From an uncultured Cyclobacteriaceae bacterium (GTDB taxonomy: Bacteria > Bacteroidota > Bacteroidia > Cytophagales > Cyclobacteriaceae), in assembly GCA_947492745.1 (NCBI GenBank), contig CANLOE010000001.1:1-64000 (forward strand): a stretch of DNA of 64,000 nucleotides. Reading direction: 5' to 3'. Within the stretch, counting starts at the first letter, position 1. Each line of letters begins with the position of its first letter. The notes beneath the pieces were generated by a model. The model worked only from the letters and a program-made list of their open reading frames with translations, made no database searches and was not told the origin of the DNA. This document shows, piece after piece, positions 56,869 through 64,000 of this stretch. Made by a program: the position numbers and the translations under genes.

Positions 56869-56942
56869 CTTCGTTATTTGAAAATTGAGAAGCAAATTTA
56901 GCAGTTTGCTTAACGATAAAAAATCTCTATTGTGTTTTCTTT

Positions 56943-58043
56943 TCAGAAGCCGAGTTTGACCCTACCGACTTGGTCTATCCTTTGCTTTGCCAGACGGATA
57001 GCCGCCTCTTGGGTACTGATGTTTTCCTTATCGGACATGTCCAGCACCGCACTACAGGTATCATAGATTTTCTCGGTCATTTGGTATACTCGTTCTCTGT
57101 TATATCCTCCTTCATATTCTGCCCCTACATTGATGAGCCCTCCGGCATTGATCAAAAAATCAGGTGCATACACGATATCCATATCCTTGAGCTGTCGGCC
57201 GTGCCTGACTTCGTTTTCCAACTGATTATTCGCAGCTCCGGCGATAACTTTGCACTTCAATCGGGAGATTGTAGCATCGTTCAGTGTCGCACCCAGAGCG
57301 CAGGGAGCGTATATATCCATGTCCAGGTCATAAAATCCGTCCATATTCACTACCTTTGCACCGTATTTTTTCGATACCTGTGCCAGTTTATCCTCAGATA
57401 TATCAGTGATGTATACTTCGGCGTTTTCTTTGCTGAGGTGCTCTACCAAGTACATACCTACCTGTCCTACTCCCTGAACGACCACTTTCTTTTTCTCAAG
57501 ACTGTCAGACCCATAGGCCTTATGGGCCGCTGCTTTCATTCCGATGAAGGTCCCATAGGCCGTGACCGGAGACGGATCACCACCTCCACCCATAGACTCG
57601 GGCAGTCCTGTAACGTGCGCAGTCTCCATAGCGACATATTCCATGTCGCGCGTTTTGATATTAACGTCTTCAGCGGTGACGTACTTACCACTGAGGCTGT
57701 TTACGAACTTACCGAAGCGGCGCAAAAAAGCTTCGGTCTTCATCGTATCGGCATCGCCTATGATGACGGCCTTGCCCCCTCCGAGATTGAGCCCCGATAT
57801 GGCCGCCTTGAAGGTCATCCCTCTGGAAAGACGCAGTACATCGGTAATCGCTTCCTGCTCATTGGTATATTGCCACATACGCGTACCGCCCAAGGCGGGG
57901 CCTAGCGTAGTATCGTGAATCCCTATAACCGCCTTCAGCCCAGTGGCGTTATCATTGCAAAATACAATTTGTTCATGTCCCATCTCGGACAAGTCTCCGA
58001 AAACACTGGGTTTGTCGATTTTTTCGATTTCTTTTATCTCCAT
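56943..58043 (-). CDS. Glu/Leu/Phe/Val dehydrogenase (leucine dehydrogenase type)
   Basis: 366 aa, the length of leucine and valine dehydrogenases (glutamate enzymes are about 420-450). Substrate motif GPALGGTRMWQY; catalytic Lys residues 79 and 91 in MTFKAAISGLNLGGGKAVI; Asp in TAEDVNIKTRDMEY; Rossmann NAD site VVVQGVGQVGMYL. It oxidatively deaminates branched-chain amino acids to 2-oxo acids. Directly downstream (74 bp) is nusB, probably a separate unit. Confidence 0.9.
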   Translation of the reverse strand: MEIKEIEKIDKPSVFGDLSEMGHEQIVFCNDNATGLKAVIGIHDTTLGPALGGTRMWQYTNEQEAITDVLRLSRGMTFKAAISGLNLGGGKAVIIGDADTMKTEAFLRRFGKFVNSLSGKYVTAEDVNIKTRDMEYVAMETAHVTGLPESMGGGGDPSPVTAYGTFIGMKAAAHKAYGSDSLEKKKVVVQGVGQVGMYLVEHLSKENAEVYITDISEDKLAQVSKKYGAKVVNMDGFYDLDMDIYAPCALGATLNDATISRLKCKVIAGAANNQLENEVRHGRQLKDMDIVYAPDFLINAGGLINVGAEYEGGYNRERVYQMTEKIYDTCSAVLDMSDKENISTQEAAIRLAKQRIDQVGRVKLGF

Positions 58044-58447
58044 CGTAATACCTTCTTGCTATTGTTTAGTACTTTTGACCCGTCTTTATCCATTTGCGCT
58101 CCCTCTTCTGGATAGATGGATAAAAGACAATAAAATTCAGACAATGAAAGCCTTTTGATTTTATCGTTAACGTCAAAAATAGGGTATTTTTGTGATTTAT
58201 TCAAAGGTTTCAATTAGGGGCACAGAACCCTAGCGGCACTGACAACGTTTTATTCCAATGTCAGTGGGTTTTGTGGAATATTCTTTTTCACTTGCGGTAT
58301 ATCACAGAACATTATCAATGTCAGGAGTGTTTGTTCAAGGAGAAGAAATTCGGAGAGACAGAACTCGCAAGCTTTGATTATCACTGGAAAGCAGCTTGTT
58401 TTTTTGCTTGATTTCCCCATTATGACCTTCGGTCTCAACTCAAAAAA

Positions 58448-60235
58448 ATGAAAGAACTAAGTTATCTCAACAAGTATTTTTACAACTATAAAAAACACCT
58501 CTTACTGGGTTTGTTGTTTATCATCATATCCAATGCCTTCCAGATTCTCCCAGCGCAGATTGTCCGTTATGCTATCAATCTGGTAACGGATAATATCAAA
58601 CTGTACGGTAGTTTTCAGGGTACTGCACAGCAAGATGATTTTTACAGTATTTTTGCAAGTAGCATTATCATCTGTGCCGCCTCCATACTATTGATGGCCC
58701 TGCTAAGGGGAGTCTTTCTTTTCATGGTGCGGCAGACCATTATCGTGATGTCCCGCTTGATAGAATTCGATCTGAAAAACGAAATCTACACTCACTACCA
58801 GTCCCTACCGCTCAGTTTCTACAGACGCAACAATACCGGAGACCTGATGAACAGGATATCGGAAGATGTGAGTAAGGTAAGAATGTATATCGGGCCGAGC
58901 ATTATGTACGGCCTGAACATGGCTATCCTGTTTCTATTATTGATACCGTATATGTTCTCTGTCAGTACCACCCTGACGCTCTACGCTCTACTGCCCCTTC
59001 CCATACTTTCGGTCAGTATATATTATGTCAACAATATCATCAATCGGCGGTCGGAGGAGATTCAGGTCAGTCAGTCGGGATTATCCACTTTTGTCCAAGA
59101 GGCTTTTTCGGGAATACGGGTATTGAAATCATTCACCAGAGAGGCGGCCTCAGCGGAAGACTTTGAGGAGAAAAGCAATTCCTACAAAACAAAATCGCTC
59201 CGATTGACCAAGGTGCAATCCCTGTTCTTTCCTCTGATCATGGCTCTTGTGGGTTTCAGCACGGTACTGACGGTCTATATCGGCAGTGCTGAGGTCATCA
59301 ATGGTCATCTGTCTTTTGGTAATATAGCGGAGTTTATCATCTATGTCAACTTGCTGACCTGGCCCGTCACGTCACTGGGATGGATAAGTAGTATCATACA
59401 AAGAGCGGCGGCTTCTCAAAAGAGAATCAATGAATTTTTGAACACCCCGAACGATATCGTATCCGAAAAGAATCTCGAAGCGGCTATTCAAGGGTGTATT
59501 ACCTTTGACAAGGTCAGTTTTACCTACCCTGATTCAGGTATCAAAGCGCTCAAGGATATCTCCTTTCAAGTTCGACCGGGAGAGTGCTTAGCCGTGATAG
59601 GGACCACAGGGTCAGGAAAAAGCACCATCGCCAATCTGATATCGAGAATGTACGACACGGGCCAAGGGAGCATTTTGGTCGACGATGTCGATATCAAGGA
59701 TTATAAGCTCTCCAATCTGCGTTCGCAGATTGGCTATGTCCCACAGGATGTCTTCCTCTTTTCGGATACCATCCTGAACAATATTGCTTTCGGGGCCATA
59801 GGCGATGTCCAAGAAGAACAACTGCTGAATGCAGCAAAGGATGCTGACCTTTATGATAACATTGTCGCTTTTCCCGAGGGATTCAATACGATGCTGGGAG
59901 AAAGGGGAATCACACTATCGGGAGGACAGAAGCAAAGGCTCTCCATAGCCAGGGCCATCGCCCGTGACCCTAAGATATTGATGCTGGACGATAGTCTCTC
60001 AGCAGTAGATACCAAAACAGAAAACATCATACTCAATAGTATGAAGAAAATCATGAAAGGACGCACCAGTATCATCATTTCGCACCGTGTATCCTCTGCT
60101 AAACTCGCAGATAAAATCATCGTACTTGACGACGGCTTCTTGATAGAGGAGGGGACGAATGAAGAATTACTGGCCAAAAACGGTGTTTACAAAGAACTCT
60201 ATGAAAAACAATTGAGTACCGAGGAAAAGGTGTAA
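58448..60235 (+). CDS. ABC exporter, MsbA/MdlB type (TMD-NBD fusion)
   Basis: 595 aa. Six TM helices (about 15-310) followed by the nucleotide-binding domain: Walker A GTTGSGKST, Q-loop VPQDVFLFSDT, signature LSGGQKQRLSIARAIA, Walker B ILMLDDSLSAVD, H-loop ISHRVSS. After Walker B an Asp replaces the usual catalytic Glu (LDDS), as in one half of heterodimeric exporters. It would then need a canonical partner; the exporter at 62679 has LDEA. Substrate unknown. Confidence 0.9.
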   Translation: MKELSYLNKYFYNYKKHLLLGLLFIIISNAFQILPAQIVRYAINLVTDNIKLYGSFQGTAQQDDFYSIFASSIIICAASILLMALLRGVFLFMVRQTIIVMSRLIEFDLKNEIYTHYQSLPLSFYRRNNTGDLMNRISEDVSKVRMYIGPSIMYGLNMAILFLLLIPYMFSVSTTLTLYALLPLPILSVSIYYVNNIINRRSEEIQVSQSGLSTFVQEAFSGIRVLKSFTREAASAEDFEEKSNSYKTKSLRLTKVQSLFFPLIMALVGFSTVLTVYIGSAEVINGHLSFGNIAEFIIYVNLLTWPVTSLGWISSIIQRAAASQKRINEFLNTPNDIVSEKNLEAAIQGCITFDKVSFTYPDSGIKALKDISFQVRPGECLAVIGTTGSGKSTIANLISRMYDTGQGSILVDDVDIKDYKLSNLRSQIGYVPQDVFLFSDTILNNIAFGAIGDVQEEQLLNAAKDADLYDNIVAFPEGFNTMLGERGITLSGGQKQRLSIARAIARDPKILMLDDSLSAVDTKTENIILNSMKKIMKGRTSIIISHRVSSAKLADKIIVLDDGFLIEEGTNEELLAKNGVYKELYEKQLSTEEKV

Positions 60236-60491
60236 CGACTGTTTCGAAATCAATCAATAGAATGAGTCCAATCGAAGGTTAATGATATATGGGGCTTCTT
60301 TTTTCTTATGTACTTCTTTTGTGATTTCGTTGAAATTTCCGCTAGCTAGCGCGACAGGCTATCTTTGTCAATGGCTCACGCGGCAGACCGGCCCCTTCAC
60401 TGATAATGCCCTCGGGGCATTATTTTAACGCTCGGTCCTATCCAAAATAAGCGATAACAAATTCCAAAATAATATCTTCAAAACAGTCTCT
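60236..60491 (+). repeat. R6 element abutting the ABC exporter stop codon
   Basis: It begins CGACTGTTTCGAAATCAATC immediately after the TAA at 60233-60235 and ends TTCAAAACAGTCTCTTA. The body has GAAATTTCCGCTAGCTAGCG, GGCTCACGCGGCAGACCGGC, and ATAATGCCCTCGGGGCATTA, closely matching 44541-44687. Confidence 0.8.
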
Positions 60492-60596
60492 TACTTTCCC
60501 AACATTCTATTCTTGACTATGCCCCTTACCTGTTCCCGTAACCAATTATACCGGACCATAATTCCCTTTGGTAATACAGGTGGATAATTCAAGGGT

Positions 60597-61136
60597 TTAC
60601 TGCTCTGCTCTCAGCGTTACTATTAGTTCTTCGTCCGAGCGGTATTCTTCCAAGGACACTTTCCCTATCCTCAGCTCCTTTTCACTCAGGAATTGCTCCG
60701 CTCTTTGATGAATGGCATCGGCCTTGGGCATGACGAGGTTATGGGATACTATTCGGGTCTCGGCAGCTTTGGCTTTTGGGAGATAGAGATAAGCCAGCTT
60801 ACCCTCCAAATCTAAAGCAGGTTTTTCGGTGACCAAGACACCTATGAATTGCTTTACGAATCCTTTTTCTGCTTTTTCAGGCACCAGCTCATAGTTCACT
60901 ACCACTAGCGGCCCATCATAGGCTTTTTTATCAATGAGCGACTTGATTTCAAAAAAGTGGGCTTCCAGTAAAGGATTATTATAACGCCCCTCAAAAGGTT
61001 TGCCGATGATATGATAAGGACCTGAATCCTTTAGGGAAAACGTAAATTCCGTAAAACCGCCCAAGTAGCGATAGGCGAAAAATATCGCTATCGATACCAG
61101 TACGATAACAATACTGACTATGACTTTTTTATTCAT
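60597..61136 (-). CDS. Membrane-anchored GyrI-like/effector-binding-like protein
   Basis: 179 aa from ATG 61136; the frame opens at a TTG at 61160 that lies inside a repeat. One N-terminal TM helix (KVIVSIVIVLVSIAIFFAYR), then a soluble domain: GPYHIIGKPFEGRYNNPLLE, LVVVNYELVPE, KGFVKQFIGVLV, VSHNLVMPKADA. The order of strands recalls GyrI-like small-molecule-binding domains, but similarity is by eye only. The start is 5 bp from an R6 element, which therefore supplies its 5' leader. Confidence 0.6.
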   Translation of the reverse strand: MNKKVIVSIVIVLVSIAIFFAYRYLGGFTEFTFSLKDSGPYHIIGKPFEGRYNNPLLEAHFFEIKSLIDKKAYDGPLVVVNYELVPEKAEKGFVKQFIGVLVTEKPALDLEGKLAYLYLPKAKAAETRIVSHNLVMPKADAIHQRAEQFLSEKELRIGKVSLEEYRSDEELIVTLRAEQ

Positions 61137-61141
61137 GATTA

Positions 61142-61459
61142 AGAGACTGTTTATACTCAAGAAAAAACAAAATGGGAAACCTTACAGGTAATGGCCTTGA
61201 GAAAAATTCCGGATAATGTTAGATCGTTACGGGTAGACCTGTCATTAGGGCTTTTAGAAAATAGAGTAGCACCTAAGTCAACAGGTATCTTGTCCCAAAT
61301 CAATGGCGTTTGGCATAAAATGTATCCTACATATCCTTATGTGCTTCTTATGGCACATAACTTCGTTGGAAATTTGCGCAGATAGCGCTACTATCTTTAA
61401 GCCCACACACTCAAAATAATCTATGCAAAGGTTAAAATAATCTTCTCAAAACAGTCTCT
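61142..61459 (+). repeat. R6 element containing a nested R7 element
   Basis: Left end AGAGACTGTT (from 61143), right end AAAACAGTCTCT (to 61459). An R7 copy (about 61152-61316) interrupts it just after the left end. The R6 body resumes with AAATGTATCC and has GCAGATAGCGCTACTATCTT in the middle. Confidence 0.8.
61152..61316 (+). repeat. R7 element nested in R6
   Basis: TATACTCAAGAAAAAACAAA to ATGGCGTTTGGCATA. One frame reads YTQEKTKWETLQVMALRKIP, then VDLSLGLLEN, as in the other R7 copies. Confidence 0.8.
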
Positions 61460-61548
61460 TATTTTGAAATTTTCCCGAGCTATGATAATGACTACCATGG
61501 GTCAATTGCTCATGGACTTCAACAGTAGCCTGTTTAGAAGGTATCATA

Positions 61549-62166
61549 TTAAAAACTGTAGCGTACTCCCAAAGCTGCAAAAACCCTGAAACGAAAAGGT
61601 TTATCGGCCAGTTCCGTCAAAAGACTGGCTTCTCCGAAAGTGACGATAGGAAAGTCCTGCAATTCATACTCGACTCCGATAATGCCCTCTGGGCCGATAT
61701 CAAAATCGGTCCTTTTCAATTCCCTGATTATTGTTAGTTCATTGATAATATCTTCATTATCGAAATAGGAGTATTCTACCCCGACCAATCTCATCTGTGC
61801 TCCTAGCCCCCAGTACCAATCCAAGCGCCCTTCCACATTGGCAGGAAAAGCATAGTGCCACAAATAGCGGCCCTGTAGCGCAAATGTAGACTTGACGCTA
61901 TGGCTCACATAGCGAAAATCATCGTATTTTTTCCTATCATCAAAGGAATCCTTAAAATAGGCACTGTACCAGCTTCTAGGAGCGGTACCCAGATTGACTT
62001 CCATGGCCATCTTTCTTGGCAGATAATATTTGTAGGTAAGTCCCAAAGGGTCACCGACACGGAGGCCTATGCCCTGCTGCCCTTCTTGAGCGCATACGGT
62101 AGCGTTTCCTAGCAAGAAACAGATACAAAAACCCAAGCCTAAAATGAGATACTGTCGTTTTATCAT
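61549..62166 (-). CDS. Outer-membrane beta-barrel hypothetical protein
   Basis: 205 aa. Signal peptide to about residue 27 (..NATVCAQ). The rest alternates hydrophobic and polar residues in eight or so strands (GIGLRVGDPLGLTYKYYL; MAMEVNLGTA; FALQGRYLWHY; LDWYWGLGAQMRLVGVEYSY; FRFRVFAALGVRYSF) and ends in Phe, as do outer-membrane barrels. The N-terminal IGLRVGDPLGLTYKYYL is typical of small Bacteroidota porin-like proteins. Function unknown. It stands alone between repeats. Confidence 0.78.
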   Translation of the reverse strand: MIKRQYLILGLGFCICFLLGNATVCAQEGQQGIGLRVGDPLGLTYKYYLPRKMAMEVNLGTAPRSWYSAYFKDSFDDRKKYDDFRYVSHSVKSTFALQGRYLWHYAFPANVEGRLDWYWGLGAQMRLVGVEYSYFDNEDIINELTIIRELKRTDFDIGPEGIIGVEYELQDFPIVTFGEASLLTELADKPFRFRVFAALGVRYSF

Positions 62167-62256
62167 ATAATGTTCATCGTCAGTGATATACTAGTAATGT
62201 GCAAATGTAGGTTTTATTGTTCATTACTCACTATGAGGTATCTATCTTTGTGGTTT

Positions 62257-62460
62257 CTAGCCAAGAGAAAATGAATAGGGAAATATTCCAGATGTATACT
62301 CGGGAAAAAATGAAATGGAAAACCTTATGGACAATGGCCAAGGAGAAAAATCCGTATCGTATAGAACTGTCACTGGTAGACTTGTCATTAGGGGCCTTAG
62401 AAAATAGCGGCACTTAAGTCAACGGGGCATCTTGTCCCTAATCAATGGTGTTTAGCCTAT
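62257..62460 (+). repeat. R7 element with open short frame
   Basis: From ATG 62271 the frame MNREIFQMYTREKMKWKTLW continues to SLVDLSLGALENSGT and a stop at 62415-62417. This is the only R7 copy where both halves of the repeated peptide are in one frame. The left end is TCTAGCCAAGAG, diverged from TATACCCAAGAG. After 62460 to 62678 I see nothing recognisable. Confidence 0.65.
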
Positions 62461-62678
62461 CGTCCATTGTACCTTGGTGAATACGTCACGGGGAATACTT
62501 CGTAAAGACATCGAATATCCAGTCCCCAACCAATGGCGCTTTAGTATAACCCAAAATCAGCTATATCATGCCAGCCATAGGCAATACTACTATTATAGTC
62601 GGAGTTTGCTATCGCTGATATCGGAGCGGAGCGAGGCTGAACCGGCAAAGGCAGCAATACTATCCTAGAAAAGAGGGG

Positions 62679-64000
62679 CTAAACAACTGCCTTGTACTGC
62701 ATTTGGTGCAATTGAGCGTAAAAGCCTTCTTTGCTCAGTAGCTCATCGTGGGTACCCACCTCTTTGATTTCTCCCTTATCCAATACGATGATCTTATCAG
62801 CATTCTGTATAGTGGACAGGCGATGGGCAATGACGACTGCCGTACGACCGTGCATCATCTTCTCGGTGGCCTGCTGTATCATCTCTTCGGTTTCCGTATC
62901 GACGGAGGAAGTGGCCTCATCCAGAACGATGATCTTTGGATTGTAGACCATTGCCCGGACAAAGGAAATCAATTGCCGCTGTCCCACGGACAGTGTTGCT
63001 CCCCTCTCCATCACATTGTAATCAAAACCTCCCGGTAGACGCTCTATAAACTTTCTGGCACCGACCAGTTCGGCAGCAGCCAGCATCTGCTCCTTGGTAA
63101 TGTCCTCATTGCCCAGCGAGATATTGGTAGCGATGGTATCGGAGAAGAGAAACACGTCCTGCAATACCACACCGATGTTAGTACGAAGGTAGTCTAGACT
63201 GAAATCGTTGATATCGGTTCCGTCTATACTGATGGTGCCTCTGTTGATTTCGTAGAACCGGTTCAACAGGTTGATAATGGAGGACTTCCCCGCTCCCGTC
63301 GCACCGACCAAGGCCAACGTTTCCCCTTGCCTGAGTTCGAAGGAGATGTCCTTGAGTACATAATCCTTTTCGTTATAGGCAAACCAGACCTTGTCAAAGA
63401 CAATGTCCCCATTGATTTTAGCCGGAGCCAGTGTACCCTCGTCAGAGATGTTTTCTTTACTATCCAGTAGATCCAGTATTCTGGAAGAACTGACGATACC
63501 CAATTGTAGGGTATTGAAACGGTCGGCAATCAATCGTATCGGACGGAAGAACATCTGTATGTACATGATAAAGGCTATCAATACGCCCAAGGTAAGCCCC
63601 GTCTCCTCTTGGTGGATAACCCCTTTGGCCCCGAACCATACCAGAAGCCCTATGCCTGCTGCACTGATGATTTCCGCCACGGGAAAGTAGATGGAGTAGT
63701 ACAGTACAGACTTTAGATTTGCTTTCTTATGTGTTTCATTGATGGCCTTGAATTTCTCATATTCACGCTGCTCGTTCCCAAAAATCTGTACGATACTCAT
63801 CCCTGTAATATGCTCTTGGACATAAGAGTTGAGGTTGGCTACTGCACTTCTCACCTCGTTGAAGGCAAATTTTATCTTCTCCTTGAATATATAGGTACTG
63901 ATGAGCAGTATGGGCAAGGTCGAGAGGCTGATCAGTGCCAGTCTCCAATCGGTGTAAAACATGATCCCAAGGATAAATACCAGCTGTAAGAGATCGCCGA
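62679..64000 (-). CDS. ABC exporter, MsbA/MdlB type, N-terminus beyond window
   Basis: At least 440 aa; the frame stays open to the right edge, so the start lies outside. TM helices 3-6 are followed by an NBD: Walker A GATGAGKSS, Q-loop VLQDVFLFSDT, signature LSVGQRQLISFVRAM (SVGQ instead of SGGQ), Walker B IIVLDEATSSVD with the catalytic Glu, H-loop IAHRLST. The SVGQRQ signature and LDEATSSVD fit the YheH/MdlB half of a heterodimer. It could pair with the exporter at 58448, though they are 2.4 kb apart and on opposite strands. Confidence 0.92.
   Translation of the reverse strand, partial: GDLLQLVFILGIMFYTDWRLALISLSTLPILLISTYIFKEKIKFAFNEVRSAVANLNSYVQEHITGMSIVQIFGNEQREYEKFKAINETHKKANLKSVLYYSIYFPVAEIISAAGIGLLVWFGAKGVIHQEETGLTLGVLIAFIMYIQMFFRPIRLIADRFNTLQLGIVSSSRILDLLDSKENISDEGTLAPAKINGDIVFDKVWFAYNEKDYVLKDISFELRQGETLALVGATGAGKSSIINLLNRFYEINRGTISIDGTDINDFSLDYLRTNIGVVLQDVFLFSDTIATNISLGNEDITKEQMLAAAELVGARKFIERLPGGFDYNVMERGATLSVGQRQLISFVRAMVYNPKIIVLDEATSSVDTETEEMIQQATEKMMHGRTAVVIAHRLSTIQNADKIIVLDKGEIKEVGTHDELLSKEGFYAQLHQMQYKAVV

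Noticed and set aside
56970-57905. 311-codon plus-strand frame opposite the dehydrogenase gene
   Set aside because: Fully antisense to a well-supported gene with intact motifs.

Overview
The window looks like a chromosomal segment of a marine, probably gliding Bacteroidota, most likely Cytophagales- or Saprospirales-like; I cannot fix the genus. The evidence is gldH, a fused SecDF, RicT with a Cys-rich head, the order nusB-ytxH-DUF1573-yajC-ybbR-coaE, a DUF6377 regulator, a GWxTD protein, and type IX sorting tails on two secreted glycosidases. The genetic code is standard. I see no rRNA, tRNA or CRISPR array.

Layout. 0-1 kb: the tail of an IS3-family transposase, then repeats. 1-6.5 kb: a TPR histidine kinase, a methyltransferase, a GWxTD protein and RlmB. 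6.5-11.8 kb: an accessory zone of nested repeats with a frameshifted DUF2335 gene, an IS701-like transposase relic and a small STAS-like gene. 11.9-24.2 kb: housekeeping genes (manC, kpsF, recQ, purD, ricT-gldH, trkA, trkH, DUF805). 25-34.4 kb: secDF, rdgB-udk, two tandem FKBP lipoproteins, nrnA, ndk. 35.4-39.3 kb: a kynurenine-degradation operon (haoO-ogt-kynU-kmo) with a DNA-repair gene inside it. 40-42.7 kb: an MltF-like lytic transglycosylase and a monocistronic secreted protein. 43-44 kb: a decayed phosphotriesterase-like gene. 45-52.3 kb: a small algal-polysaccharide locus (DUF6377 regulator, GH86 agarase/porphyranase, GH43-CBM6-trefoil enzyme). 52.6-58 kb: a compact minus-strand housekeeping run from leucine-type dehydrogenase to coaE. 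58-64 kb: two MdlB/MsbA-type ABC exporters separated by repeats.

The most unusual content is intergenic. Nearly every gap over 300 bp between transcription units contains decayed, MITE-like elements of about 150-260 bp. I name at least seven families, R1 to R7. R1 is a 158-161 bp imperfect palindrome beginning TACAAA and ending TTTGTA, with about 11 near-full copies. R2, R3 and R4 have long terminal inverted repeats beginning roughly AACCC. R6 ends in AGAGACTGTTTT. R7 begins TATACYCAA. Elements are nested in one another, and filled/empty site comparisons point to insertion at TA dinucleotides. Several families share a central tight hairpin with an AGC/GCT or GGT triloop. No autonomous partner is visible in the window.
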